Part shown: piece after piece, positions 11,843 through 22,270 of the stretch
How the letters are laid out: the number at the start of each line of letters is the position of its first letter
Position numbering within the stretch: the stretch's first letter is position 1
NCBI GenBank assembly: GCA_009192285.1
Contig: WBVU01000008.1
Location: 1,498,370 to 1,562,369, forward strand
From: Morchella semilibera
Taxonomy: Eukaryota > Ascomycota > Pezizomycetes > Pezizales > Morchellaceae
DNA length: 64,000 nt
Direction of reading: 5' to 3'
The notes under the pieces: generated by a model
Database searches by the model: none
What the model saw: the letters and a program-made list of their open reading frames with translations, nothing else
What the model was told of the DNA's origin: nothing
Translations under genes and position numbers: made by a program

Positions 11843-13799
11843 CCCATACGGCTTGTATCCGTGAACCTGGCTGCTCACAGCTTACCTTGCTTGCCTCAGC
11901 TTCCGATTCACGATCCAAACGGGTTCAATAGCATATATTACCGAATGTCGGGTATCAGCTGCCAATTATGTTAAAGCAACCGCAAACTCTGCCCCAAACC
12001 GACCAATTCGCACCCTGAAAACAATCTAAGTCTACACCGTAGTCTTGCCCGACGCTGTTGAGCAGGTCACTAGGCTACACTTAACCATCATTGGACAATC
12101 GATATAATATTTCCCTCCCCCCTTAGCAGTACGACAAAGCTCAGTTTTGATAACAAATTCAGAATAATTAAACAAGCACGTAATCACCTCATAAATTGAC
12201 TAGGAGCGCGATTTTACGTGCCCGGACGACTCGACCGGCCCGACACATGGTGGAACGCATGGTTGCTCATAATCATGCATCACGCTGAGGCCTGAGAGAA
12301 GGGTTGAATCTACTATGAGATAAAGAACGCCATGTTCATGAGAAAAATGTCAGCATTCTACCTGTCAACACGTTGCCTGTCCTAGTATCAAAGGGTTGGA
12401 CTTTGGGCGGTGAATAAGTAAACACAACCCTCTCATAGCATTTGGGTCGCACAGATAAAGCAATCCATAGGAGTGACTGTTGGAATCCAGGTCTCTTCCG
12501 GGTAAAGTCAGCTATAGTGCCTAGCTGGGGCTATTTGTCGGTACCCGAAAATGTTCCTGTTTTATATGATACCAGACGTTTGTCTTGTACTATAGTCTAT
12601 CTCAAGATGCTTTCTAGTTCGATCCCTAGCCGAAGTGCAAGCATGTGTCCCCTGCCTCCGGCCGCGGACAAGTGAGAGCAAAACCTTTACCATAGCCTTC
12701 GGGCTGCGAGTATGTATGATCTATCAATCCATCAGTCATTCGATGGCGTTTGGCTTTAGATTTTAGCTTATCTTACTTTTTTTTTTTCTTGCGTTTTTCA
12801 CGTAACTCGTTTTATCTTTGAGGTGGAGAGAGAAAATTAGTCTACCTCTGGGATTTATTCCTTCATTGCTTACAAACATGCATGCCTGAAGTAATTAATC
12901 AATCACATACAAAGGTAATTAAGTACATGTACAGCACGACCCTCGGGATATATATATGTAGTCATGATCACGCATATTGCGGGTGGTTAATCATGATCAA
13001 TAAGATAACTGCAAAGAGTTATATAGTAATCTCTTTGCGGAGCAACATATGGAACGGAGCAGTGCAACAATATCAAGTCTCTTCCCCTGGGTGTCTTTTG
13101 GGCAAACTAATAACGACAATACATCTTTTGTTGCGGGCTGGGGTAAATAATGTCAACAGATCACGTTCACTACCTGGAGAGACTTGCCAAGTCAGGTTAC
13201 CAGAGAGTCCTTTTAAGAACCGGTGGATCCGGAGGTGGACTGATCTTTACAGCGGCTCTGGATAAGTCGGGTGTGTGGGGGGACAGCACCTGGGGTTGGG
13301 GAGGGAACATTGATGCAAATCCCTCCTTTCTTTTGGCAGGGGCGTGGCATGGGGGGGGGGGGGCAGCCCCTTGGGGTAGGATTTTCTGGGTCACCCGCAC
13401 GTGAGTACAGCTTTTCAAAATACCTCCAGTGTGATTCACGGACGCGAGCCATTTGACCCCGCATCATCAGTTATTTGATTATGTAAGAAACTAGAATAAT
13501 TATTTCATTTATTTACATTTAGTCGTAACTAAAGAGTTGAACATTTAGTAAACATCTGATTACGACGCTAGGAACGAATTATTAAGTCTTGTGAAAATCT
13601 CTTTCCCTTCTACTTTGTGCTTTTAGCATAAGGTCCAAACACTGTACATATATGGTCAAAGGGAATAAATATATATTCAGAGGAAATTAAGATGTCGTAG
13701 ATATATTACGATGGAAAACAGTAAACCTGGTATCTAGCACAAGAAATAATTAGTTAACAATACATGGGTACTAGCAATGGCCAGCTCGCGACTGCAAGT
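11843..13799. other. intergenic, with G13 run
   Basis: No supported gene. Contains a T-run near 12778-12788 and a run of 13 G at 13351-13363 inside a G-rich patch (13268-13380). Frames in the G-rich patch are compositional artefacts. Confidence 0.45.
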
Positions 13800-13807
13800 T
13801 GATCCAG

Positions 13808-13905
13808 TAATAGGGAACAGCGACAGAGTCTAGGGAACAGAGGGAACAACTACAGTATAGGGGACAGCGGTAAAGTATAGCGGTAAAGTATAGGAACAGC
13901 AGGGT
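13808..13905. repeat. degenerate short tandem repeat (AGGGAACAG / GGTAAAGTATA)
   Basis: About 98 bp made of imperfect repeats of tagggaacag, gggaacaac and agcggtaaagtata (the last repeated in tandem). No coding potential. Probably a minisatellite. Confidence 0.6.
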
Positions 13906-14245
13906 TCGGTTGCCTGGCTGCTCAGATTTGATGTGTCGTGCTTAGTCTAGGAAGTGGCGCTAACCTCTGTGTCTAAATATTTAGCTCTTGGCATTAATCC
14001 CTGCCACGCATCAACCAACCAATCAAATCACGTTAATTCTGTCTCACACATGTCTCACTATTATACTTTCTCTCATCAGCGCGCCTATATAGGAAGTGGC
14101 ACATTCAAGCCACAACGAGATGTCGCACTTTCATATTTTCCGAGACATAGGGCCCTGTAGTACTATATAGGTATGAAATAAAGCCTTTTAGCTCTTCGCA
14201 TACCAAGGTCTAGGGGTTATTATGAGAACGAAATCGACCTAACGC

Positions 14246-14675
14246 TAAACGGGCTAGAGGGGGCCGTTGCCAGCAACCCTCCAGCCCGAAGATTAGTAAA
14301 AAACTTTCAGCTCAACGAACTGAAGGGTCCCGTTACCAGACGACCAACCCCAGAACGAAGATTAGTAGTAGCTCATCGCACTGGAGGGTCCCGTTGCCAG
14401 ACGACCAACCCCAGTGCGAAGATTAGCAGGTTCGTCCCAAAAGCTTCCAGTAGCTCATCGCACTGAAGGGTCCCGTTGCCAGACAACCAGCCCCAGTGTG
14501 AAGATTAGCAAGTTCGTCCCAAAAGATTCCATTAGCTCATCGCACTGAAGGGTCCCGTTGCCAGACGACCAACCCCAGTGCGAAGATTAGCAGATTCATC
14601 CCAAAAGCTTCCAGTAGCTCATCGCACTGAGGGGTCCCGTTGCCAGGCAACCAGCCCCAGTGCGAAGATTAGTAA
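14246..14675. repeat. tandem array of ~82-bp hairpin-forming units (six copies)
   Basis: Six units share GGGTCCCGTTGCCAGACGAC (variants). The CCGTTGCC core occurs near 14263, 14330, 14390, 14472, 14554 and 14636, so the last three intervals are ~82 bp; the first two are shorter because a ~22-bp GTTCGTCCCAAAAGCTTCC segment is missing. Each late unit contains a self-complementary pair (TCGCACTG ... CAGTGCGA) around the core, so each unit can fold. In the first unit the outer stem is CGGGCT ... AGCCCG instead. No coding capacity; function unknown. Confidence 0.75.
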
Positions 14676-15214
14676 ATAGGGAGAGAGTGTGCGGTTAGTG
14701 TACTGATTGGGTTCTAAAACTTACAATTCGAGTGGTATCTGTAGGATTCGTTTCTCGGAACAGATCGCAGTACTTGCTGGTGAAAATCAGATGTCGGGTT
14801 TGCTGATGAGAAATGTTGGTAGGTTTCGAGTACACCCTATTTATCATTAGCTGTATTTAGCAATAATAAGAGGGATACTTTAGAATTGACTAGCAAGCAC
14901 CTATACAATGTCAGCAGTGGCAACCTCTGGGGAAGACATGAGTGGATAAAAGGGGTGGAGGGGAGGGGAGCCCTGAATATATACTCCCGAGGGCGTTGGG
15001 TAAGTGGATTGTTCTGAACTTGGTGTCAAGGGGTTTGTCGAGGGCGGCTAATTGTTGTGTTGTAGTCGCGATCGCCGAAGCAGGAGGGCATATGAATGAG
15101 AGAGAGGAGGAGGGAGGAAAGCACCCAATATATACTCATAGAGATATTTGAAAATCGATCGTTATTAGGGCTCGGCCGGGTTAACCCTCATGGCGGAGAA
15201 ATCAAAGGCTCGGC

Positions 15215-15425
15215 GATCTTCCTACATAGCAAACATGGTAAAGAATCTTCTCGAATGTTAGCAAACTTGGGCTGGAAAGGCCTAGGCCTTAGCAAACACC
15301 GGCGGAGAAGGTCCCCGAACCAAAGCAAACTTGAGAGAAAGCGACCAAGATTAGCAAACATTAACATAGAAGGCGTTCGAAAGTTAGCTAACCTGGGCCA
15401 GAATGGCCTAGACCGTAGCAAACAT
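15215..15425. repeat. degenerate ~45-50 bp repeats around TTAGCAAAC
   Basis: TAGCAAAC or a close variant recurs about six times, with shared blocks GGGCTGGAAAGGCCTAGGCC and GGGCCAGAATGGCCTAGACC. Imperfect tandem structure, not coding. Confidence 0.5.
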
Positions 15426-17375
15426 TAACAAAGGAATTATGTTTAGAACAAACCAAACATTCGTATTCGATCATGCAAAGCGTGGCAAAAACTTCAAAGA
15501 ACATCCTGTTCGCTCCGGACATTTCCTCTTAATGCTCTGCATTGAATAAATGATCAAGGAAAATAGCTACCAAGCATGAATTTGAATGGCCTAGGGCCGA
15601 TTAAGCCTTGCTAAGAAGAGGGTATTTAAGGGGGAATTAGATGAAAGTGTTAAGAAGTGTCGTTATGTGGGCGGAGTGAAAGCCTGCCTCTTAAGGGCGC
15701 TAGATAAGCCTATACCATTCGAAAATGGCTGTGGAATGAGTATGTCTGTCCGGAGCTGGGGTGGTAGAGGTGTTGGATGCAAGGGGAAACCATGGAATGT
15801 CCCAACCGACGCATTATAGCGTCACATCCATCACAATGTATGATTCGGGTGCCTTATCTATTTTATCGAACTATACTTAAAGGATTACCCCGCTCATCAT
15901 GCTTTGGATGTCTCCAACCAGTGAAACACAGCGTAGGATAGCAATGTTAACGGAAGGTTTCGTATGGGCCATGCGTGCCGGTGTTAAAGCTCTAGATGCT
16001 TAAAGATAGTACTGAATTTCTTATTGATAGGGTATCTCCGGTTACCACTATGTTTTATGATTGGGAATCTATCCTCATGCAACTATTATACTAGGAGTAT
16101 ATTCCCAAAGGTCAATTTGGCGAGGGACCATCGTGGGCAATAGTTTAAGAGGGGCCATGCATAATCTCCGCTGGAGTTAAAACCTGTTTCCCAGCTCGGC
16201 CTGGCCTGTTGAGAACTGTGGATGAGACAGCCGTCGCGGGAGGCTGGTGTGGGGCGTGGTGCGTGGTTCGTCCCCACCCCCCTCCCCCTTTTTTTTCTTT
16301 CTTTTTTTTTGGGCGGGGAGGGGGTGTGGGTGCGGGGCTGCTGGGTGTGCAGGCCGAAGTGAGCACACCGGGGGGTTTGGAATGCGGAGGGGCAGGAGTA
16401 TATAGGCATGCCCTTAATTGCGAGCTGACCTCCGAGTGTGATTAAATTTATGATTTGGATGCTATTTTAACTCTATACTTTATAATATATTTCTTGCCGA
16501 TAGAGTGCCCCCCTTGGTTGGTTTCACTAGATAGGACTTCCAATGGGCCCTGTCATGAGGCATTGCTGCCGGGACATAGTGCGGGTGCCCCAACGACGTT
16601 AGGAGCGTGTTTTGTAGGCCGCGAAACACAGGGAGGACAGGTTCGAGTAACAGAGGCGCAGACCCTAGGATGTGGGAGCGTGCTCCCGCCCTTCTTTGGG
16701 CGTGTGCACTGCGTGAGACAGGTGGCGGAGCTGTTGCTATCCTGCATAAGTGGGAGGGGGCGAACAGCATGGCCGCCACCTCCTCCGCTATGCTACCCCG
16801 CCGTAGGGAGTCCGCGGCTGTCGGAGCGCAGCGACCAATATCTTGGGTTGGGGAGTCTGAAGGGCCTTGGGGCCATGGCAGCTGCGCTCGCACCCCAGAC
16901 AGGACAGGCAGAGTGGTCTGTCATTCGTTAAGGATTCTCGAATTTGGTAGGGGTGTGATGATGGGAGCTGTAGGAATTTGCGCGGAAGTGACACGCTGGT
17001 ACTCATGGCCATATGGCCGCAATCAGGATCTACTGCTAGAGGGCCTATTCTTATAGGATGGAAAGAAAAATCCGAAACTTAAAAGCGGACGAGATTATCT
17101 ACAAATTGCAAAGGAAAGTCCCAACACCCCTTTGTCTTTATCCTATCAGCATCCTTCCCCATATTCCTTTGAACAGATGGCTTCCACAATTCCTTCGCCC
17201 ATCTAAATTTGGGCTCTAGCAAACCACGCACTTTTGCATAACCCACTGTATTATTTAACGTAAGGTTTGTGATGCATGTCGAAGCGCCACAGATGGAGAG
17301 CGGAGACTGTGCTTTGCTATCATAATACATGCCGGGATTAGTCATCCACTAATCAGGCCCCCCGTAAGAACTCAC
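15426..17375. other. intergenic, no supported gene
   Basis: Several overlapping frames on both strands at 16086-17056 look like low-complexity artefacts (T/C/G-rich tract at 16276-16330). An 88-codon minus-strand frame at 17345-17079 starts with ATG but has no recognisable motif, so it is not called. Confidence 0.4.
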
Positions 17376-17515
17376 AACCCTCCTTCCTCCCCTCCCCCCT
17401 CCCCCGCCGTCTTATACCCCCAGCCCCAAGACCCCAGCCCCCGCCCTTCCTCCAGGCTCCCTCTTACGGCGCTGAGGCTCCCTCCATCCCCCTCCCCCCC
17501 CCGACTATCACCACC
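17376..17515 (+). promoter_or_regulatory. pyrimidine-rich upstream tract
   Basis: About 140 nt of almost pure C/T sequence ends ~40 nt before the ATG at 17556. CT-rich tracts just upstream of the start are common in promoters of expressed filamentous-fungal genes. Assignment is by position and composition only. Confidence 0.45.
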
Positions 17516-17555
17516 AAGGTATATCCTTTCCAGCGCTACAACCATCACCAAAACT

Positions 17556-18566
17556 ATGTCGAAAGCAAGCCCCTCCTCCACTCCAACACCTAAAGAACGC
17601 CTCAAACTTCTCATGGGAAGCTTGACCCTAATGCGCCTCGTGACAGACCGCGAGATTATGTCATACGAAGAGAGGAAAAACGCTTTCGACACCATAGCAG
17701 CGACAACCGAGCGGGCGTCCAACATTCTTGCCAGCCACCACAGCCCGCCGCAGCCCCACGGGGCACAGGGAGAGGACGCCCGCACCAAGAAAAACCGCCG
17801 CGCGGGAGAGGAGGAGAAGGAGTGGATCAGGGCCCACGCGGAGCGCTTTCTCGCCCAGGTGGAGCGATTCCGAGCAGAGGTGGAGATGGTCGCCGCGGAG
17901 ATGGGCGATGTGGCTGCGGGGACAAGGACAGTTGAGGTCAAGAGGGCGGCGGCAGCGGAAGGGAGTACTACCTGTAGTGATAAAGTGACTATGGAGACTG
18001 AGAGATTGAGGGCCGAGGCAGAGCTGCTTCGCGCCGAGGCGGAGACGATCACTGCGGAGACAGGCAAGGTGACTGCAGAGGCAGAGCTAATCAAGGCCGA
18101 GGCAGCAATGTGCAGTTCAAGTACAGCAAAGATGGTGGCGGAGTCGGAGAGGTTGAGGGCCGAAACAGAGAGGGTTAGGGCTGAGATACTTAGAGTTGCT
18201 GCACAGTCGGAGAGGGCGGCAGCCGAGGCGGAGAGGGCCGCAGCTGAGGCGGGAAGGGCTGCAGCCGAGACGGAGAAGGCCAAAGCTGAGGGGGTGAGGG
18301 CCGCAAATCAAGTAGCCAGAGCCGCAGCGGAGAGAGAGAAGGCCGCAGCTGAGGCAGAGAGGGCCGCAGTTGAGGCGGAGTTGGCTGCAATTAAGGGGGA
18401 GAGGCTCGGCACTAGGACGGAGGAGCCGGTGAAGTTTCGAGCCTCGGCGGAGATGTCCGGCGCTGGGACGGCGGAAATGAAGGCGGAGGCCGAGAAGCCG
18501 AGAGACGAAGCCGTATGCCATGCTGGCACGAAGAAAGCAGGAAGGAGAAAGAAGAGGTCCAAGTGA
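17556..18566 (+). CDS. Ala/Glu/Arg-rich long coiled-coil protein (336 aa)
   Basis: Single-exon frame starting at ATG in acaaaactATGtcg, preceded by a long pyrimidine tract. Residues 1-55 are a short polar and helical lead with KERLKLLMGSLTLMRLVTDR. Residues ~85-290 are a nearly continuous heptad-like repeat of the type AEAERAAAEAE/RAEAELLRAEAE, strongly predicting an extended coiled coil or single alpha helix. The C-terminus (GTKKAGRRKKRSK) is very basic and could be a nuclear localisation signal or an RNA-binding tail. No catalytic domain is seen. The antisense frame is open over the same span but is a shadow of the low-complexity composition. Likely a structural or scaffold protein; function unknown. 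Confidence 0.72.
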   Translation: MSKASPSSTPTPKERLKLLMGSLTLMRLVTDREIMSYEERKNAFDTIAATTERASNILASHHSPPQPHGAQGEDARTKKNRRAGEEEKEWIRAHAERFLAQVERFRAEVEMVAAEMGDVAAGTRTVEVKRAAAAEGSTTCSDKVTMETERLRAEAELLRAEAETITAETGKVTAEAELIKAEAAMCSSSTAKMVAESERLRAETERVRAEILRVAAQSERAAAEAERAAAEAGRAAAETEKAKAEGVRAANQVARAAAEREKAAAEAERAAVEAELAAIKGERLGTRTEEPVKFRASAEMSGAGTAEMKAEAEKPRDEAVCHAGTKKAGRRKKRSK

Positions 18567-19234
18567 CCGCTGGGTAGGCAAGGTCACTGTGGTGACGGGA
18601 AGAGGGGGTATGAAATATACCGAGAGTGGAGTTAAAGAGGGTTAGGGCAGCTGCATGTAGGGAAAGCGGGGACCTCCACGGAGAAGGGGATAGGATAGTT
18701 TTCCTTTCCTGGATGTGTATCCTCGGGCATAGTTAACTTCTTTGGCTTGCGGTGATCATGCATATTTGCTGGAGTGTAGTGCCTTTGCTATTTTGTCAGG
18801 ATGGGTAGTATAGGGTATGATGTTGCGGTCGATTCGTAAGTTGTCCTATCTATCAGAGAATTTATATTACGGAACAAACACAAGGTGTGTCCCATTCGTA
18901 AGATGTACCAGTACATGCAGCAACCGGTGGACCACTTGCCATGGTTGAGCTAGCAATATAGGGAAGGACCCCGGATTGCCTGACGGAGGAGGATGGCCTT
19001 AACGTTACTCCATTCCTCTGAGCCGGCGTCTAGTATGGTCACTTTTCCAATGAAAGACTGGTTGAGAGCGGGAAGAAACCTTAGCAAGATCACTTGTTCG
19101 CGCCATATCATATGAAGTATAAATAAATAAATAATTTCATTCACGACCCCACCATCGCCGGCGGGGCCTAACCCTAACCCTACTGCTACAAAATCCTCAA
19201 AGATTTGGACCTTCAAACTTCATAACATCATATC
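18567..19234. other. intergenic with telomere-like motif
   Basis: Between convergent genes. Contains GGCCTAACCCTAACCCTAC at ~19167 and, ~40 bp before it, gaagtataaataaataaat; the same pairing recurs elsewhere (8640, 23765, 62423). No gene. Confidence 0.5.
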
Positions 19235-19867
19235 CTACTTACCCCACCGCGGATACCTAAAGGCAAACTTCCTTACCTCGCTGCGACATATCCTGCCCTC
19301 CCGGCGCGCCCGCTTCACCAACTCCGCCTCTTTCTTCACCGGTGCGTAATACGCACTCAGCAGCTGGGCAATCTCTTTCCTATTCTCCCCCATACACATT
19401 TCTATCTCCCATTTCCCGACTCCCGCGCCTCTCCTCAAAAGTGCCCTAACCGCCTCCGTCCGCCCATAGACCACGGCTCGCCTCAGTGGTGTCCGGTTAT
19501 ATTGGTCACTGCAGTTCACACAGAACACGTCTTTCAGGTCAAGTAGCGCATGAATGACATCCACGTGCCCGTATGCGGCGGCCTGCGAAATGAGTAGCTG
19601 GCGGTAGTGGTGTGATTCAGGGTAAACACGTTTGCCGAGAGCGAGACAGCGTCGTACTGTGAAGGCAAGGCCCCGTCGGCAGGCAGAGTACAAGATGATG
19701 CGGGTATAACGGCGGAAGTAGGCATTGAGGAATGGGGAGATGAGGATATGGAGAGCGTGGCAGGTTTGAGAGAGGGCAGAGAGAGTGACAACATCAGCCT
19801 CGAAGTAGCCACAGATCTGAAAGAGGAGCTCGAGGGGAAGCTGACAGGGGGTCGGATTGGAGGACAT
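19235..19867 (-). CDS. F-box-like and ankyrin-repeat protein (210 aa)
   Basis: Single exon with ATG at 19867. The N-terminus (PCQLPLELLFQICGYFEADV, then TLSALSQTCHALHILISPFL) has the LPxELLxxI ... LSxxSQTCHxLHxLxxPxL pattern of fungal F-box proteins. Ankyrin-type helices follow: ISQAAAYGHVDVIHALLDLK (~90-110) and TPLRRAVVYGRTEAVRALLR (~125-145). The C-terminus is basic. F-box proteins recruit substrates to SCF ubiquitin ligases through Skp1, with ankyrin repeats as the substrate side; here this follows from architecture only. The gene is head-to-head with a paralogue at 20059, with 191 bp between starts. Many fungal annotations name such genes simply ankyrin repeat protein. Confidence 0.8.
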   Translation of the reverse strand: MSSNPTPCQLPLELLFQICGYFEADVVTLSALSQTCHALHILISPFLNAYFRRYTRIILYSACRRGLAFTVRRCLALGKRVYPESHHYRQLLISQAAAYGHVDVIHALLDLKDVFCVNCSDQYNRTPLRRAVVYGRTEAVRALLRRGAGVGKWEIEMCMGENRKEIAQLLSAYYAPVKKEAELVKRARREGRICRSEVRKFAFRYPRWGK

Positions 19868-20058
19868 TATCGTTATCCTGGTGGGGGGTGGGATGAGGAA
19901 TAATAATTGATCTCAGGGGCCCCCGAGACTGAGTATATCAAGATCATTAGATTAGGTCAGCACATATGAGTAAGCGAGGCGGGCAACGGTAAGTCACAAG
20001 ATAATCCCACCAGCACGCAAATGCTCCGAATCAACGCAGCCTCACCAACTACCGCATC
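19868..20058. promoter_or_regulatory. shared bidirectional promoter region
   Basis: 191 bp separates the ATGs of two divergent F-box-ankyrin paralogues, so both core promoters must lie here or overlap the coding ends. Apart from pyrimidine patches I see no defined motif. Confidence 0.55.
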
Positions 20059-20598
20059 ATGGCTTCCCCCTCATCACGATGTACGCTCCCCCTCGAAATA
20101 TATATCCTAATAGCCAAACACCTCGAAAATGATTGTAAAACCTTATCTATTCTCTCCCGCACCTCCCGCACGCTTCATGACCTACTTAACCCTCTACTCG
20201 ATACCTATCTCGGAGCCAATCTAAAGTATGTAATGGGCTGGGCGTTATCCAACAACTCTGCCGAACATGTGAAGCGGTGCATCGACCTGGGAATCCCTCT
20301 TCCAGAGTCCCACGAAGCTGCTGACCTCCTTAAACTCCTCACCCGGGAACATTGCGACCGTGCTATTAGGGTCCTTATCGACCACGGTATGGATCCCCTG
20401 GCCGAGGACCTCAATGAGGAAGTGCCAATGAACGCGGCGGTACTGCCGGGGAACGAGAAGACCCCAAAGCTTTTTATGGAGAAGTTAGACCGCATGGGAC
20501 GGAGGCATAGTCCTCCCCGCTTTTATACGAGGATGCGTATTGAATACTTGCCTTTCTGGATGTACTTCGATGCAGAGCCAGAAGAACGAGTGGTGTAG
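20059..20598 (+). CDS. F-box-like and ankyrin-related protein (179 aa)
   Basis: Single exon, ATG in accgcatcATGgct. Starts SSRCTLPLEIYILIAKHLEN, then TLSILSRTSRTLHDLLNPLL, colinear with the F-box-like region of the divergent neighbour. This is followed by AEHVKRCIDLGIPLPES, aligning with the neighbour's TVRRCLALGKRVYPES, and a weak ankyrin helix pair (CDRAIRVLIDHGMDP). The rest (residues ~125-179) is shorter and less repeat-like than in the neighbour, so the ankyrin part is degenerate. The pair most likely arose by inverted duplication. A substrate-adaptor role in ubiquitination is possible from family knowledge but not shown. Confidence 0.72.
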   Translation: MASPSSRCTLPLEIYILIAKHLENDCKTLSILSRTSRTLHDLLNPLLDTYLGANLKYVMGWALSNNSAEHVKRCIDLGIPLPESHEAADLLKLLTREHCDRAIRVLIDHGMDPLAEDLNEEVPMNAAVLPGNEKTPKLFMEKLDRMGRRHSPPRFYTRMRIEYLPFWMYFDAEPEERVV

Positions 20599-20958
20599 AT
20601 AGCTTACTTTGCAGAATGTTCGAGAGCCAAATCTAGTGGAGTGGGAGGACGTTTTGAAGTAGTTGTTCTCTTTGACGCACAACCGTCAGCGTCGCACTTC
20701 TTCGTACCATAGCATAGGAACTCTTCATAACGTAGTGAAATGTTTTTATAAACTATATTCGCCTATAACACAGCGTTTTCGGGCTCGACCAGTATTACGT
20801 TACACACAAAAGACCTCCAAGAATACATTCCTGTATGGACTGAAATAGCGGCTTTGTTAAGAAAACGCTATGCAGAAGCTACGAGCATATATACAACGAA
20901 ATCTGTCACGAGGCAAGGAACAGCGGCCTCAAGAGAAATTAGCTGTCTTAAGATATAT
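20599..20958. other. intergenic, no supported gene
   Basis: 360 bp between the plus-strand F-box-ankyrin gene and the decayed relative. Nothing further recognised. Confidence 0.5.
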
Positions 20959-21372
20959 CTAAGCCCTATCCTGATATCTCCACCATTCATCTGAGGTCAC
21001 TCCAAACTTCCTAAACAGTGCTTTCATTATAGGATCTTTCTTGCCCAGGACAAGGACCACACAATGATCAGCCCTTGCTCCCTTCTGTAGTAGTCCCAAC
21101 GCCGTTTACAATTTTCCGCCTTCCACCGCATAATACACAGGCGTCTTGAAGGCCCAATCCTGCTGATTCGGGTCCAGCAGAACCCTTATAAGCCTAGCCA
21201 GCCCCCCTCTTGGCGGTGGTGGTGGGGGCACCGCAAATCGGGCAGGAGGCGGAAGATGATTAGCGACCTCCAGTAGGAGCTCGGGGGAAAAGAGACTATC
21301 ACGGATTGTGAGGGCATAGTCAAGGTAATTGAGAAGCCTTGAACTGATGGCAGGCGGAAAGTTAAGGAGCAA
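20959..21372 (-). pseudogene. decayed F-box-ankyrin relative
   Basis: Minus-strand frame with an F-box-like motif (SPELLLEVANHLPPPARF), a proline run, then ankyrin-like LIRVLLDPNQQD and TPVYYAVEGGKL. A TAA stop at 21108-21106 interrupts exactly where the next ankyrin helix should follow; the same frame then continues as TALGLLQKGARAD and on to a C-terminus ending at the TAG at 20961-20959. There is no ATG in frame before the F-box motif, and the usual F-box-to-ankyrin spacer is missing. I read it as a rearranged pseudogene of the neighbouring family. Confidence 0.62.
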
Positions 21373-22145
21373 ATCCTGTACAGCTCTGCGGCGCTTTGTG
21401 CGTTTCTATGATACCCCGCCCAATGATGCATGCCAAGCCGAAGCCCGCAGTTTTATGGACTTTAAGGCTGGCCCAAACTCAAAGGTGCTCAAATCAAATT
21501 CTTTTGTCGAACCCACTAATTCACACGATGGCCAAGATAAACGAGGCCAGTCAGAATGGCTGTTCAGGCTTCCTGAAAGGTTGTCGCCAATAGACCATTA
21601 GTGGATCCTCGACGAACGCATATACTACGCAAGAATTCATGACAGGCTCACACAAGATCTCGTGCGCTTTGTTGGATGTATTTATATATTTATCCCTTTT
21701 GCTGGTGAGGCCTAGTGCACCGTGCACCCGGGGGGTTTCCCCAGAAATACGCCGTCTGTACTTCTGAGGACTGGTTCATGGTTGTCACGGTAGTGGAGGT
21801 GGCCCCTTAAAAGTTGGCAGCATTTAATCAGTGCCAGTGAAAGAGATAGTCAGTGCAGTTGAACGACTTTACAGAGGCGTAGGAACCCTAGCCCTATGAG
21901 TAAAACATGTATTAGGACCTGATATTAGGCCCTTTGGGCAAAGGACTCCAGAGTCCCTTTCCGGTAACCTGGTTGGTGCCTATCCTCCCATCAACGAATC
22001 ACACAAGCTTAAGTGGAAAAAGACCCGGAGTACACACGGCTTTCTGAGGCGCAGTGTTACAACCGTTTTTTTAAACGTTACTATTAGTCGGTATGAGTGC
22101 TAACGTACCGAAGGTTATCTTTTGCACAAAGTCCCTATTGTACCC
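21373..22145. other. intergenic, no supported gene
   Basis: No coding signal. Contains a small GTGCACCGTGCAC palindrome near 21716. Confidence 0.45.
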
Positions 22146-22270
22146 GTTTAGCACCATAAGAGCCAGTTCCCCAGGGCAAGGATAATTTATATGCCTGCTC
22201 GCGATGATCTCTGCTACAAATAATTCACTGTTTCAGTCACTTGAATTTTCTGGTTCTTTGGTAGTAAACT
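22146..22270 (+). repeat. dispersed repeat pair, copy 1
   Basis: Aligns with 24579-24711: shared blocks ACCATAAGA, CCAGGGCAAGGATAATTT, GCGATGATCT and TCACTTG-ATTTTCTGGTTCTTT in the same order. Noncoding. About 2.4 kb separates the copies, in direct orientation. Confidence 0.65.

Noticed and set aside
16086-17056. Several frames of 60-158 codons on both strands
   Set aside because: Mutually overlapping, driven by T/G/C-rich low complexity; no family recognised.
17079-17345. 88-codon minus-strand frame with ATG
   Set aside because: Plausible amino-acid mix but no domain, no splice-linked extension; too weak to call.
17372-18587. Long Ser/Ala-rich frames antisense to the coiled-coil gene
   Set aside because: Shadows of the heptad-repeat codons on the plus strand.
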